Positions 22,850 to 30,268 of a stretch of 41,396 nt of DNA are shown one piece after another. Source of the DNA: Janthinobacterium sp. TND4EL3 (GTDB lineage: Bacteria; Pseudomonadota; Gammaproteobacteria; Burkholderiales; Burkholderiaceae_D); assembly GCF_900156175.1 (NCBI RefSeq), contig NZ_FTMV01000028.1, positions 1-41,396 on the forward strand, in the 5' to 3' direction. Below the pieces are notes generated by a model. That model was not told the origin of the DNA, made no database searches, and saw nothing but the letters and a program-made list of their open reading frames with translations. The position numbers were made by a program, and so were the translations under genes. Numbering within the stretch: position 1 is the first letter of the stretch; each line of letters opens with the position of its first letter.

Positions 22850-24007
22850 ATGAATTTTCACCTGTTCCGCGCCGGCAAGGCCAAGAATTACCACTACCGA
22901 TTCCAGATCGCTGGCGCGCGCGTGCAGCGCAGCACCCGCGAGAGCAGCAAGGCGAAGGCCAACGTGGTGGCGCAGCGCGCGTACGACGAGGCATTGACCC
23001 TGACCAACGGCGGCAAGGTGGTGCCGACGCTGGCAGCGATGGCGCAGGAATGGCTGGAGGTGAACGGTCCGATCAGCAGCGCCGCGCACCAGCGCAGCGT
23101 CGAGACCACCGCCCGGCTGCACTTCTACGACCTGGGCGACCTGCCGCTGAACCAGATCACCACCAGCCACGTCGAGCTGGCGCGCAACCAGCACCTGCTC
23201 GACCACAAGCCAGCCAGCGCGAACCACTGGCTGCGCGTGCTCAAGCTGATAGCCAACTGGGCCGTGAAGCGCGAGATCATCCGCTCGATCCCATGGCAAG
23301 TGCGCATGCTCAAGGTGCAGAAGCGCCCACGCTCGATCCTGCCGATCGCCGCGGTGGCGGAGTGGTTTGCTGCGGTCGACCAGGTGACACGCGTCGACCC
23401 GTCGGTGGCCACGGCCATCCGCCTGATGTTCGGCCTGGGCCTGCGCGAGTCCGAGGCGGCCGGCGCGCGCTGGGAATGGCTGGACTGGCAGCGCGCCACC
23501 TACACGCCCGGCGTCACCAAGGGCCGCGAGGCCGAGCCCGTGCCTGTTCCTGCCTGGCTGGTCGAGCAGCTGGTGCCGCACCGCCAGGTGGAGGGTCTTA
23601 TTGCCGGCAAGCGCGGCGGCGCCCAGCAGCACCCGCCCGGATTCGCGCGCAAGGCCATGAAGTCCGCCAACCTCGCCTGCAAGATCAAGGGGATCACCCC
23701 GCACAGGCTGCGCGGCACGTTCGCCACCATGCTGTCGGAGCAGGGCGTGCCGATCCAGACGATCCAGGCCGTGATGCGCCACAAGTCGCCGATGACCACC
23801 ATGGCCTACCTGGAGAAAAACCGGGAGACAGCGGCGCAGGCGCAGAACGATATTGCCGAGAAAATCGGTTTCGGGCGTGGCGAGAAAGTGGCGAGCGCCA
23901 CCTCGCAAACCCGCATGGATACACATGTTGATGATTATCATCAGTCATCAGTTGATGGCAATTCTGGCGCCGATTCGACGCCAAACGATCCAACCCCAGG
24001 AGAATAA
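22850..24007 (+). CDS. Second tyrosine recombinase, within the early lytic operon
   Basis: A 385-residue phage-integrase-family protein with an arm-type N-terminus (FRAGKAKNYHYRFQIAGARV), a core-binding domain (about 60-145) and a complete active site: R199 in GLRESE, H285 and R288 in HRLRGTF, H311 in MRHKSP, Y320 in MAYLEK. The last 60 residues are polar and end in a diverged DNA repeat (23877-23961). It follows the P-like gene by nine bases, far from tRNA-Leu, so it is unlikely to be the integrase for this site. Possible roles are multimer resolution, rearrangement, or a relic of a captured element. GC and codon use match the phage neighbours. Confidence 0.9.
   Translation: MNFHLFRAGKAKNYHYRFQIAGARVQRSTRESSKAKANVVAQRAYDEALTLTNGGKVVPTLAAMAQEWLEVNGPISSAAHQRSVETTARLHFYDLGDLPLNQITTSHVELARNQHLLDHKPASANHWLRVLKLIANWAVKREIIRSIPWQVRMLKVQKRPRSILPIAAVAEWFAAVDQVTRVDPSVATAIRLMFGLGLRESEAAGARWEWLDWQRATYTPGVTKGREAEPVPVPAWLVEQLVPHRQVEGLIAGKRGGAQQHPPGFARKAMKSANLACKIKGITPHRLRGTFATMLSEQGVPIQTIQAVMRHKSPMTTMAYLEKNRETAAQAQNDIAEKIGFGRGEKVASATSQTRMDTHVDDYHQSSVDGNSGADSTPNDPTPGE
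23877..23961. repeat. Copy A of an 85-base diverged direct repeat
   Basis: This segment encodes about residues 343-371 of the second recombinase and aligns without gaps to 25754-25838, with about three quarters of positions matching by eye. It contains GTGGCGAGCGCCAC (palindrome) and TGATGATTATCATCA (near palindrome). The shared blocks are GAAAGTGGCGA, CGCAT, ATGATTAT, TCATC and GTTG. Confidence 0.65.
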
Positions 24008-24008
24008 A

Positions 24009-24671
24009 TTGGAAGAGAAAACCGGCAAGCCGGCAGTGAAAGAGTGCCCGATGTTGTTCAGCGCGCCGATGGTGCGCGCGCTGCTCGACGGCAGAAAGAC
24101 GCAGACACGGCGGATTGTGAAGCCGCAGCCATTCCGTGAAGACTACATGGCCGAAGAGGGAGTTCGCCGCCAGTTCGCGACGCTCGCACCGTACGGCCAA
24201 CCTGGTGATCGCATCTGGGTGCGTGAGACGTTCCAAGGCCCACTGTTCGATGGCGAGCGCATGGACGAGTATAGGAGTGACTCAACCAAGTTTGAGACGC
24301 CCGAATTCTGCGTGTATGCAGCTGACGGTGGTGGCGCACCGGAATTCCAAGATGCCGACGACAACCTGGTTTGCCGCTGGCGCCCAAGCATCCACATGCC
24401 GCGCTGGGCCAGCCGCATCCAGCTAGAGATCGTGTCGGTGCGCGTCGAGCGGCTGAATGACTGCAGCCAGGCGGATGCTCTCGCCGAGGGTGTGGCTATC
24501 GACCGGTCAGGTTGCCATTTCATTGATGGTACCGACGGCCGGCACGTGTCGCCGGTCGGAGCTTCTGCTGTAGAGGCATTCGCGTCGCTGTGGGAATCCA
24601 TCAACGGCGCTGGCAGCTGGGCGGCCAACCCTTGGGTGTGGGTGGTCGAATTCAAGCGGGTGGCGCCATGA
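24009..24671 (+). CDS. ASCH-domain-like phage protein
   Basis: A 220-residue protein typical of phage early regions. MLFSAPMVRALLDGRKTQTRR and the later GDRIWVRETF plus WRPSIHMPRWASRI are landmarks of this ASCH/PUA-like group, thought to bind RNA or nucleotides. The start is TTG 24009, because AGGAGA lies seven bases upstream, although ATG 24051 is possible. It begins two bases after the recombinase stop and ends in an ATGA overlap with the next gene. Exact biochemical role unknown. Confidence 0.78.
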   Translation: MEEKTGKPAVKECPMLFSAPMVRALLDGRKTQTRRIVKPQPFREDYMAEEGVRRQFATLAPYGQPGDRIWVRETFQGPLFDGERMDEYRSDSTKFETPEFCVYAADGGGAPEFQDADDNLVCRWRPSIHMPRWASRIQLEIVSVRVERLNDCSQADALAEGVAIDRSGCHFIDGTDGRHVSPVGASAVEAFASLWESINGAGSWAANPWVWVVEFKRVAP

Positions 24672-24910
24672 GCCGCCGCAGCCCAGCACCGGCGCCTGAA
24701 ACCCCGGCCGAGGCAGCGTACAAGCGCGATCGCGCTTTGCTGCGTGCGCTCTACACCTGCCAGCCCGTGCTGTTCGCCGGCAAGCAGCACCACCTGCACA
24801 GCATGTATCCCCAGGTGCAGGGCGGCGGGATCTCGACAATTATTTACCTGATGGGCGACGCGACACCGCGCCAGCCCAGTGAAATCACTTTTATGGAGCA
24901 AGCAGAATGA
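24668..24910 (+). CDS. Hypothetical small phage protein
   Basis: An 80-residue protein, proline- and alanine-rich at the start (SRRSPAPAPETPAEAAYKRD), then ALLRALYTCQPVLFAGKQHH and an acidic end. The start is fixed by the ATGA overlap with the ASCH-like gene; a longer open frame upstream reads through that gene. Its own end overlaps the next start. No family recognised. Confidence 0.62.
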   Translation: MSRRSPAPAPETPAEAAYKRDRALLRALYTCQPVLFAGKQHHLHSMYPQVQGGGISTIIYLMGDATPRQPSEITFMEQAE

Positions 24911-25134
24911 AAAAGGCTACCGATGACGAAATCCTGGCCGAATTGGCGAAGCGCACCAACATGATGACCTATCACCTGGCAAATTGTTTGACGCCTGTTG
25001 GCGGGCAGTTTATCGAGACGGCTTGGCTGCTACGCCAACTCAAGCGCATGGAAAAGATTGGCAAGGTTGTACGAGTCAGATCGAACTATGCCGTTCAAAT
25101 CTGCTGGGCCGTCGCCAGCAAGGCGGCCGCATGA
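24907..25134 (+). CDS. Small winged-helix-like phage protein
   Basis: A 75-residue protein. ATDDEILAELAKRTNMMTYH, then IETAWLLRQLKRMEKIGKVV and RVRSNYAVQICWAV, reads like a compact winged helix with recognition helix and wing. ATGA overlaps at both ends place it in the early operon. Probably a DNA-binding regulator; no family name can be given with confidence. Confidence 0.68.
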   Translation: MKKATDDEILAELAKRTNMMTYHLANCLTPVGGQFIETAWLLRQLKRMEKIGKVVRVRSNYAVQICWAVASKAAA

Positions 25135-25496
25135 TGGCAGCCGCCCAAGGAATTGGCGACGTGACCAGCCAAGCAAAGGGGAGTGGCGCCCGCTTCAACT
25201 ACGGCAAGCCGGATTATTCACTGATCCCGCTGACCACCATGGCCGATGAGGCGCGCGTGTGGGCCTATGGCAAGGAAAAGTACGCGGCCTGGAACTGGAC
25301 GAAGGGCATGGCCTGGTCGATCCCGTTCGCGTGCCTGATGCGTCACATGGCAGCATGGCAGGCTGGCGAGGAGTGCGACGCCGAATCGGGCCTGCCTCAC
25401 CTGGCGCATGCCATGTGCAATCTGCGCATGCTTACGCTCTATGCGACCAATTATCAAGAGGGTGACGACCGCCCGGCAAAGGAACTGCAGCCATGA
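25131..25496 (+). CDS. dATP/dGTP diphosphohydrolase-like (DUF5664) protein
   Basis: A 121-residue protein. GARFNYGKPDYSLIPLTTM, ARVWAYGKEKYAAWNWTKG and LPHLAHAMCNLRML are the hallmarks of the N-terminal dATP/dGTP diphosphohydrolase (DUF5664) family, all-alpha MazG-like enzymes with metal-binding acidic and histidine residues. It would clean or bias the nucleotide pool during replication. ATG 25131 overlaps the upstream stop, with ATG 25134 as alternative. The family is common in phage genomes. Confidence 0.78.
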   Translation: MMAAAQGIGDVTSQAKGSGARFNYGKPDYSLIPLTTMADEARVWAYGKEKYAAWNWTKGMAWSIPFACLMRHMAAWQAGEECDAESGLPHLAHAMCNLRMLTLYATNYQEGDDRPAKELQP

Positions 25497-25744
25497 ACCA
25501 GACCCGGCTCGGCTCGCTGATCGAGGCCATTATCAACGTGGTGATCGGCTTCGCCATCAACTTCACCGCCAACATGCTGATCTTTCCGCTGTTTGGCTTT
25601 CACATCACCGCGCGCGATAACCTGCTGCTGGGCCTGATCTACACAGTTATCAGTGTGGCGCGGTCGTACTGCATTCGCCGCTGGTTCAACGCAAAGCTGC
25701 ACATGGTGGCGCAAGCGGCGGCCACGGCGATTAAGAGGAATTGA
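25493..25744 (+). CDS. Small membrane protein of the DUF7220 type
   Basis: An 83-residue protein with two transmembrane segments, AIINVVIGFAINFTANMLIF and a second around LLLGLIYTVISVA, then RSYCIRRWFNA. This pattern (QTRLGSLIEA at the start and YxxRRWFN near the end) recurs in phage genomes as DUF7220. Start overlaps the upstream stop via ATGA. Function unknown. Confidence 0.75.
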   Translation: MNQTRLGSLIEAIINVVIGFAINFTANMLIFPLFGFHITARDNLLLGLIYTVISVARSYCIRRWFNAKLHMVAQAAATAIKRN

Positions 25745-25753
25745 GCAAAAGCG

Positions 25754-25838
25754 CTGGCGGGAAAGTGGCGAAGACCACCCCGCAACGCCGCATGTTTCCT
25801 CACTTTCATGATTATTGTGAATCATCGGTTGTTATCAA
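25754..25838. repeat. Copy B of the diverged direct repeat
   Basis: Matches 23877-23961 in the same orientation 1877 bases downstream, in the gap after the DUF7220-like gene. In one frame it reads GGKVAKTTPQRRM then HFHDYCESSV, similar to GEKVASATSQTRM and HVDDYHQSSV in the recombinase tail. It could therefore be a recombination site or a remnant of a second recombinase gene's 3' end. Confidence 0.62.
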
Positions 25839-25877
25839 ATTCAGTACTGCCAGACGAGCGAAAGCAAAGGGATCGAA

Positions 25878-26408
25878 ATGCAAGAGTTATTCAACAATAC
25901 ACACGATGCGCTAATGTTCGCATTCAATTATTCGTCTCAGCAGTATGCGCTGTCGCCGATGTCCAAGCTCATGAAGGGAGGAGGATCTGGCACAGGAAAA
26001 GGCCTCGTGTCTCTCGATGGTGCCGCACAGTCGGGCTTTATTTTGACTCGATTGCGCCAGATGAGCGAGCTTGAGCAGGCCTGCATTACTGCCCGGTATG
26101 CTCCTCGATATGAGGAATGCCCTTGTTGCCAAAATAAGGATAAGATGACGGAGCAGTATCGAGATGCTATTGCTACATTGACTGAGTGGGCATTGAGCAC
26201 ATGCACGGGGCTTACCATTAGGAACATGCGGGCTGCCATTATTCGTTCGTTCTTCGAGCGTGGTATATCTATCACTGCGGCGGCAAAAGACCTAAACGTG
26301 GCTAAAGCAACTGCGTACGATCAGAAAGCAAGGATTCATAAAGCGCTTAAGGAATTGGATGCGCATGCCCAACGGGAGGCGGATAGGAAATTAGGAATAA
26401 GTTCGTAA
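25878..26408 (+). CDS. Putative Q-like late-gene regulator
   Basis: A 176-residue protein. It has a cysteine cluster in EECPCCQNKDKM and a C-terminal helix-turn-helix, ISITAAAKDLNVAKATAYDQ. SKLMKGGGSGTGKGLVSLDG in the N-terminal third is a glycine-rich stretch typical of related phage proteins. It lies at the end of the early operon, before a candidate late promoter and tandem terminators, where lambdoid phages carry antiterminator Q. Codon use is more AT-rich than in the late genes. The Q role is inferred from position and domain type, not from clear family identity. Confidence 0.65.
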   Translation: MQELFNNTHDALMFAFNYSSQQYALSPMSKLMKGGGSGTGKGLVSLDGAAQSGFILTRLRQMSELEQACITARYAPRYEECPCCQNKDKMTEQYRDAIATLTEWALSTCTGLTIRNMRAAIIRSFFERGISITAAAKDLNVAKATAYDQKARIHKALKELDAHAQREADRKLGISS

Positions 26409-26450
26409 ATGCGTAGTAGCGCTGCGGGAATTTATCTGGAGGCAGCATTA

Positions 26451-26477
26451 GTAATGTATTATTAAAAATCACATTAC
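26451..26477. promoter_or_regulatory. Inverted repeat GTAATGT...ACATTAC before the GvpU-like gene
   Basis: Seven-base arms GTAATGT (26451-26457) and ACATTAC (26471-26477) flank an AT-rich 13-base centre containing a -10-like TATTAT. It lies 14 bases before the ATG at 26492 and could be an operator for independent expression. I see no good -35 box. Confidence 0.45.
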
Positions 26478-26491
26478 CAAGGGAGCTAGAA

Positions 26492-26959
26492 ATGTCGGAT
26501 CAAGAAGATGTTGTGGGTGAAGAGTCGATAACGAGAAGCTTTAACCAGCCCGACTTTGTACTGCAAAATCTCGTAGCAATCGTTAACTGTGCGAATGGCT
26601 TGGAAGTAGGGATTACGTTGCAAACTGGAGGAATGCTCGTCTCCGGCAATGTTATTGCTGGTGACGTGTACTTTAGGGAATATGCAGAATTACTCATCAA
26701 GTCCACGGGAGTAACTGATTTAACGGCCGATGCCGTTCGGGAATCCTATCGGAATCTGGGGGCGAAATTCGTTAAGGTCGATGCCAAGGGCGATGCAGAT
26801 CTAGATTCGTCAGAAAATGTTGCGTACATTCACCTGAAAAATGCTAAGTTTGTTCATCAATCGGGTGGCAATATACCAACGAGCGGTGGAGTGTTATGGC
26901 GAGGGCGACTGATAGAAGTTGTCGGATTCTGCCTGGGAACGATTAGTAATAAAAACTAG
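26492..26959 (+). CDS. GvpU-like (gas vesicle accessory protein family) moron
   Basis: A 155-residue protein. Its layout matches my recollection of GvpU proteins: GLEVGITLQTGGMLVSGNVI, then AGDVYFREYAELL, and a C-terminal block with YIHLKNAKF and VLWRGRLIEVVGF. GvpU of Bacillus-type clusters affects gas-vesicle aggregation, but relatives occur without gas vesicles. GGGAG six bases before ATG 26492 is a strong site. The gene is AT-richer than the late genes and sits between the Q-like gene and the late promoter, typical of a moron. No gvpA or other gvp gene is in the window. Confidence 0.68.
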   Translation: MSDQEDVVGEESITRSFNQPDFVLQNLVAIVNCANGLEVGITLQTGGMLVSGNVIAGDVYFREYAELLIKSTGVTDLTADAVRESYRNLGAKFVKVDAKGDADLDSSENVAYIHLKNAKFVHQSGGNIPTSGGVLWRGRLIEVVGFCLGTISNKN

Positions 26960-26968
26960 CCAAAGAGC

Positions 26969-26997
26969 TTGCGCCGGACAAACGTGTCCGGTATAGT
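26969..26997 (+). promoter_or_regulatory. Candidate late promoter with palindromic spacer
   Basis: TTGCGC (26969-26974), a 17-base spacer and TATAGT (26992-26997) form a sigma-70-like promoter. The spacer is almost entirely the stem-loop CCGGACA-AACG-TGTCCGG (26974-26991, sharing edge bases). Terminators follow at 27047 and 27107, as tR' follows pR' in lambda. The hairpin could alternatively be a weak terminator of the GvpU-like gene. Confidence 0.5.
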
Positions 26998-27046
26998 CCA
27001 TTTTTATATACACGTGATAACTGCGTCATGCAGCTAGCCACATTAG

Positions 27047-27073
27047 AAAAGCCCGCCATGTTGCGGGCTTTTT
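27047..27073 (+). terminator. First intrinsic terminator before the late genes
   Basis: AAGCCCGC (27049-27056) and GCGGGCTT (27063-27070) pair perfectly across a six-base loop, with A before and T after. A leader terminator of this type is a natural target for Q-type antitermination. Confidence 0.9.
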
Positions 27074-27106
27074 GCATTCCAGATGTCCGCCTTTCCCTGG
27101 GCTTTA

Positions 27107-27142
27107 GCCGCTGAACGCAATCGTGCGTCAGCGGCCTTTTTA
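27107..27142 (+). terminator. Second intrinsic terminator before the late genes
   Basis: GCCGCTGA (27107-27114) pairs with TCAGCGGC (27128-27135), with inner CGCA/TGCG pairs, followed by CTTTTTATTT. It is 13 bases upstream of the first late gene start. Confidence 0.88.
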
Positions 27143-27155
27143 TTTGAGGTGTTCG

Positions 27156-27503
27156 ATGAACCCGCGCCACTACCGAGACATGATCATCCGCGCAGTGGCC
27201 GAGCCCGATGGCGAGACACTCGACCTGATCGTTAGCCACGTCATTGATGCCGAGCGCGCCAAGCAGATCCTGCGCGCCAACGGCTACGGCATGACCGGGT
27301 TGTCTGCCAGTGCGACGGCCGCCTTGGTGCCGGCTATATCGACACGAACGCGTGCGGTGATCCAGCACGCTGGCCGCGCGTCTGACACCGCAGGCGTGCC
27401 CCAATTTGCCGCCACCGATGGTGCATTTGTCCAGGCGGTGCGCGAGTGGGACGCTTTGTGTGCGGCCCAAGCGGTGCCACTTTCCCTGCTGCAGAATCCT
27501 TGA
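27156..27503 (+). CDS. Hypothetical protein, first late gene
   Basis: A 115-residue protein beginning MNPRHYRDMIIRAVAEPDGE and containing AERAKQILRANGYGMTGLSA, possibly a small helical nucleic-acid-binding unit. ATG 27156 has AGGTG upstream; the open frame extends back into the terminator stem through GTG 27123, which is unlikely to be used. Its TGA overlaps the ATG of the HNH gene. No family recognised; genes here often accompany HNH and terminase. Confidence 0.72.
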   Translation: MNPRHYRDMIIRAVAEPDGETLDLIVSHVIDAERAKQILRANGYGMTGLSASATAALVPAISTRTRAVIQHAGRASDTAGVPQFAATDGAFVQAVREWDALCAAQAVPLSLLQNP

Positions 27504-27913
27504 TGGCACGCCTGCAGGCACTCAAGCCGCGCTTGCAGCAGCAGGCCATGAGCCGCGCGCCAGTGATGCAGCCAGGCTCATGGCGCACCGACCAATCGAG
27601 CAGCACCAAGCGCGGCTACGGCTACGCCTGGCAGAAAGCGCGCGCCGGTTATTTGCGCAGCCACCCGCTGTGCGTGTACTGCCTGCGCGACCCGGCCTAT
27701 GCTGTTGTTCGCAATATGGCGCCCAGCACGGCCATCTTGCACTGTGCTGAGCTGGGCGTCGCTGCTCCCATGGCATCCGTGGTCGATCACATCGAGCCGC
27801 ACCGTGGCGACCAGGTGCTGTTCTGGAATAAGGCCAACTGGCAGTCGCTATGCGGCACCCATCACAGCGCAGACAAGCAGCGCGAAGAGGCGGGCCATCG
27901 TCGAGGCGAATAG
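27503..27913 (+). CDS. HNH endonuclease
   Basis: A 136-residue protein. A basic N-terminus is followed by YAWQKARAGYLRSHPLCVYC and the HNH core SVVDHIEPHRGD with WNKANWQSLCGTHHSADK. Cysteine pairs around CVYCL and LCGTHH would bind zinc. In HK97-like phages an HNH protein encoded just before cos and terS is needed for terminase cleavage. ATG 27503 overlaps the upstream stop (TGATG); a longer frame from 27446 is open but reads into the previous gene. Confidence 0.9.
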   Translation: MARLQALKPRLQQQAMSRAPVMQPGSWRTDQSSSTKRGYGYAWQKARAGYLRSHPLCVYCLRDPAYAVVRNMAPSTAILHCAELGVAAPMASVVDHIEPHRGDQVLFWNKANWQSLCGTHHSADKQREEAGHRRGE

Positions 27914-27939
27914 ATGGCATCGAAGCAATATCGTGAAAT

Positions 27940-28077
27940 GTTTCAAGAAAGAAACTCCAGCATCATTGCATAATAACAACGTGCATTAAAAGAAACATTG
28001 CATGGCGGTAATTAGGGGAGGGGGGCGAAAAGTTCCCGACCCCTCGCCGACCTAGACCGCGTCCTCTCCCACGCGCA
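27940..28077. other. Candidate cos / packaging initiation region
   Basis: The gap between HNH and terS holds GTTTC/GAAAC arms (27940-27955), two ATTGCAT copies (27965-27971, 27997-28003) 32 bases apart, and a strand-biased block GGGGAGGGGGGCG (28015-28027) to CCCCTCGCC and GACCGC (up to 28060), ending ACGCGC near 28077. Position and the G-run/CCCCTCGCC/GACCGC pattern fit cos sites of HNH-containing phages. The exact nick sites are not determinable here. Confidence 0.58.
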
Positions 28078-28106
28078 GAATTTTTCCCTCACTGAGGATT
28101 TTGTTA

Positions 28107-28580
28107 ATGGCTTTAACAGGCAAAAAGCGTGCGTTCGCCGATGCCGTTTTGGCCGGCCGCACCAATAAGGATGCGGCGATCGTGGCCGGGTACAGTCCGG
28201 CGACGGCATCGGCGGCCGGCTCGCGTCTTGTTAAACACCCGGCCGTGGCCGAGTACCTGAAGGCGGCGCGTGCCAACATCGTCCCTGGTGCGTCGGCGGC
28301 CCTGCCGCCAGCTGCTCCGCCGGCGCGCCCAACGTTCGATCTAAACCGCGCGCTGCAGCATACGGACCCGAAAACATTCTTGATGGCGGCGATGAACGAT
28401 ATCGAACTGGGCGAGAAGCTGCGCATCGATGCCGCAAAGGCGCTGATGCCTTTCGTGCACAAGAAGCCCGGCGAGATCGGCAAGAAAGAGGAAAAGCTAG
28501 ACGCCGCGCAGAAGGCCGCCGGTGGCCGCTTCGGTGCGCCGCCACCGCCGCCACGCCTGGTGTCTGGCGGCAGTAAATGA
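28107..28580 (+). CDS. Terminase small subunit
   Basis: A 157-residue protein with an N-terminal helix-turn-helix, MALTGKKRAFADAVLAGRTN and AAIVAGYSPATASAAGSRLV, as in TerS proteins that bind packaging sites. The C-terminal part is proline-rich (APPPPPRLVSGGSK). ATG 28107 follows GAGGA at 28094-28098; a TTG at 28101 in the same frame is less likely. It lies after the candidate cos and overlaps terL by four bases. Confidence 0.85.
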   Translation: MALTGKKRAFADAVLAGRTNKDAAIVAGYSPATASAAGSRLVKHPAVAEYLKAARANIVPGASAALPPAAPPARPTFDLNRALQHTDPKTFLMAAMNDIELGEKLRIDAAKALMPFVHKKPGEIGKKEEKLDAAQKAAGGRFGAPPPPPRLVSGGSK

Positions 28581-30265
28581 CGCCGTATCCGGAGTGGACT
28601 ACGGCATGCCACGACTGGGAAGCTCGCATTGTTGCAGGCCTGCCGCTGACGCCATGCCCGCCACTCTATCCTGACCAGGCCGAGGCGGCGCTGGCAATTT
28701 TCAAAGAGCTGCGCATGGTCGACGCGCCGGGCAGCCCGCGCATGGGCGACGTGGTGCGCGAGTGGGTGCTGGACTTTGTAGCCGCCATCTTCGGCGCCTA
28801 CAACGCCGAGACCGGGCGCCGGCTGATCAAGGAGTTCATGCTCCTGATCAGCAAGAAAAATGGCAAGTCGACCATCGCCGCCGGCATCATGATCACGGCG
28901 CTGCTGCTGAACTGGCGGCTGGAGGGTGAGTACATCGTCCTTGCGCCAACGAAAGAAGTGGCCGACAACAGCTACAAGCCGATGGCGGCCATGATCCGCG
29001 CCGACGACGAACTGGCCGTGCTGCTGAAGGTGCAGGACCATATCCGCACCATCACGCACCTGACGACCAACGCCACGCTCAAGGTGGTGGCGGCCGACGG
29101 CGAGACGGTGTCGGGCAAGAAGGCCATCGGCGTGTTTGTCGACGAGCTATGGCTGTTCGGTAAGAACCCGCGCGCGGACGCCATGCTGCTGGAAGCTACT
29201 GGCGGCCTGGCCTCGCGGCCCGAGGGCTTCGTGATTTTCGCCACGACGCAGTCGGACGATCCGCCGGCCGGCGCGTTCCTGTCGCGGCTGCTGTATGCGC
29301 GCGGTGTGCGCGATGGACGGATTCACGACCCGGCGTTTTACCCGGTTCTGTACGAGTTCCCGGAGCACATGCTCAAGGCCGGCGCGCATCGGGAGGTGGC
29401 GAACGCCTATGTAACGAACCCGAACATGGGCACATCGGTTGACGAGGAATTCATCGAGCGAGGCTTCCGCCAGGCGCAGGAAAAGGGCGAAGTGGAGTTC
29501 CGCGGTTTCCTGGCCAAGCACTTGAATGTGCAGATCGGCCTGGCGCTGATGTCGAACCGCTGGCCTGGCGCCGACTTTTGGGAGCAGCAAGGCCTGCGCC
29601 CGGCGTTGACCTTGGAAGACTTGCTGGCACGCAGCGAGGTGGCCACCGTCGGCATCGATGGCGGTGGCCTGGACGACTTGCTGGGCCTGGCGGTGATCGG
29701 CCGCGAGCGCGAGACGCGCCGCTGGCTGCTGTGGACCCGAGCATGGGCGCACCCTTCGGTGATGGAGCGGCGAAAAATCGAAGCCGCCCGCTTTGAAGAC
29801 TTCGCCAAGCAGGGCGACCTGGTACTGGTCGAGCGTATCGGCGAGGACGTCGAGCAGGTAGCGGCTGCCGTGCTGCAAGTGGAGCAATCCGGACTGCTCG
29901 ACAAGGTGGGAGCGGACTCGGCCGGCATTGGCGCCATCCTCGATGCAATGGTCGAAGCCGGCGTGCCGCAGGAAAAGATCGTTGCCATCTCACAGGGCTG
30001 GCGCCTCGGCGGTGCGATCAAGACCACCGAGCGCAAGCTGGCCGAGGGCGTGATCGAACACGGCGGCCAGCCGATGATGGCCTGGTGCGTGGGCAATGCC
30101 AAGGTCGAGCCGCGAGGCAATGCCATTTTAATTACCAAGCAGGCGAGCGGCTCCGCCAAGATTGACCCGCTGATGGCGACCTTCGACGCCGTCTCCCTGA
30201 TGGAACTGAATCCGCCGGCGCAAGGTGGATCGGTGTACGAATCGCGCGGTATAAGGACTGTATAA
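28577..30265 (+). CDS. Terminase large subunit, HK97 type
   Basis: A 562-residue packaging motor. Walker A is SKKNGKST (92-99), Walker B GVFVDE (185-190), and the ATPase coupling motif FATTQS follows. The nuclease half contains GIDGGGLDDLLGLAVIG and AGIGAILDAM with acidic residues for metal binding. Length is normal for Terminase_1 proteins. ATG 28577 overlaps the terS stop. Confidence 0.95.
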   Translation: MTPYPEWTTACHDWEARIVAGLPLTPCPPLYPDQAEAALAIFKELRMVDAPGSPRMGDVVREWVLDFVAAIFGAYNAETGRRLIKEFMLLISKKNGKSTIAAGIMITALLLNWRLEGEYIVLAPTKEVADNSYKPMAAMIRADDELAVLLKVQDHIRTITHLTTNATLKVVAADGETVSGKKAIGVFVDELWLFGKNPRADAMLLEATGGLASRPEGFVIFATTQSDDPPAGAFLSRLLYARGVRDGRIHDPAFYPVLYEFPEHMLKAGAHREVANAYVTNPNMGTSVDEEFIERGFRQAQEKGEVEFRGFLAKHLNVQIGLALMSNRWPGADFWEQQGLRPALTLEDLLARSEVATVGIDGGGLDDLLGLAVIGRERETRRWLLWTRAWAHPSVMERRKIEAARFEDFAKQGDLVLVERIGEDVEQVAAAVLQVEQSGLLDKVGADSAGIGAILDAMVEAGVPQEKIVAISQGWRLGGAIKTTERKLAEGVIEHGGQPMMAWCVGNAKVEPRGNAILITKQASGSAKIDPLMATFDAVSLMELNPPAQGGSVYESRGIRTV

Positions 30266-30268
30266 CCC

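Noticed and set aside
21898..23931. 677-residue plus-strand open frame across the O, P and recombinase genes
   Set aside because: Its composition (arginine, glycine, alanine) is that of an out-of-frame shadow; three real genes with motifs cover it.
22274..23941. 555-residue minus-strand open frame
   Set aside because: Shadow of the P-like and recombinase genes, without recognisable motifs.
23877..25838. Repeats as a CRISPR array
   Set aside because: Only two diverged copies 1.9 kb apart, with no short regular spacers.
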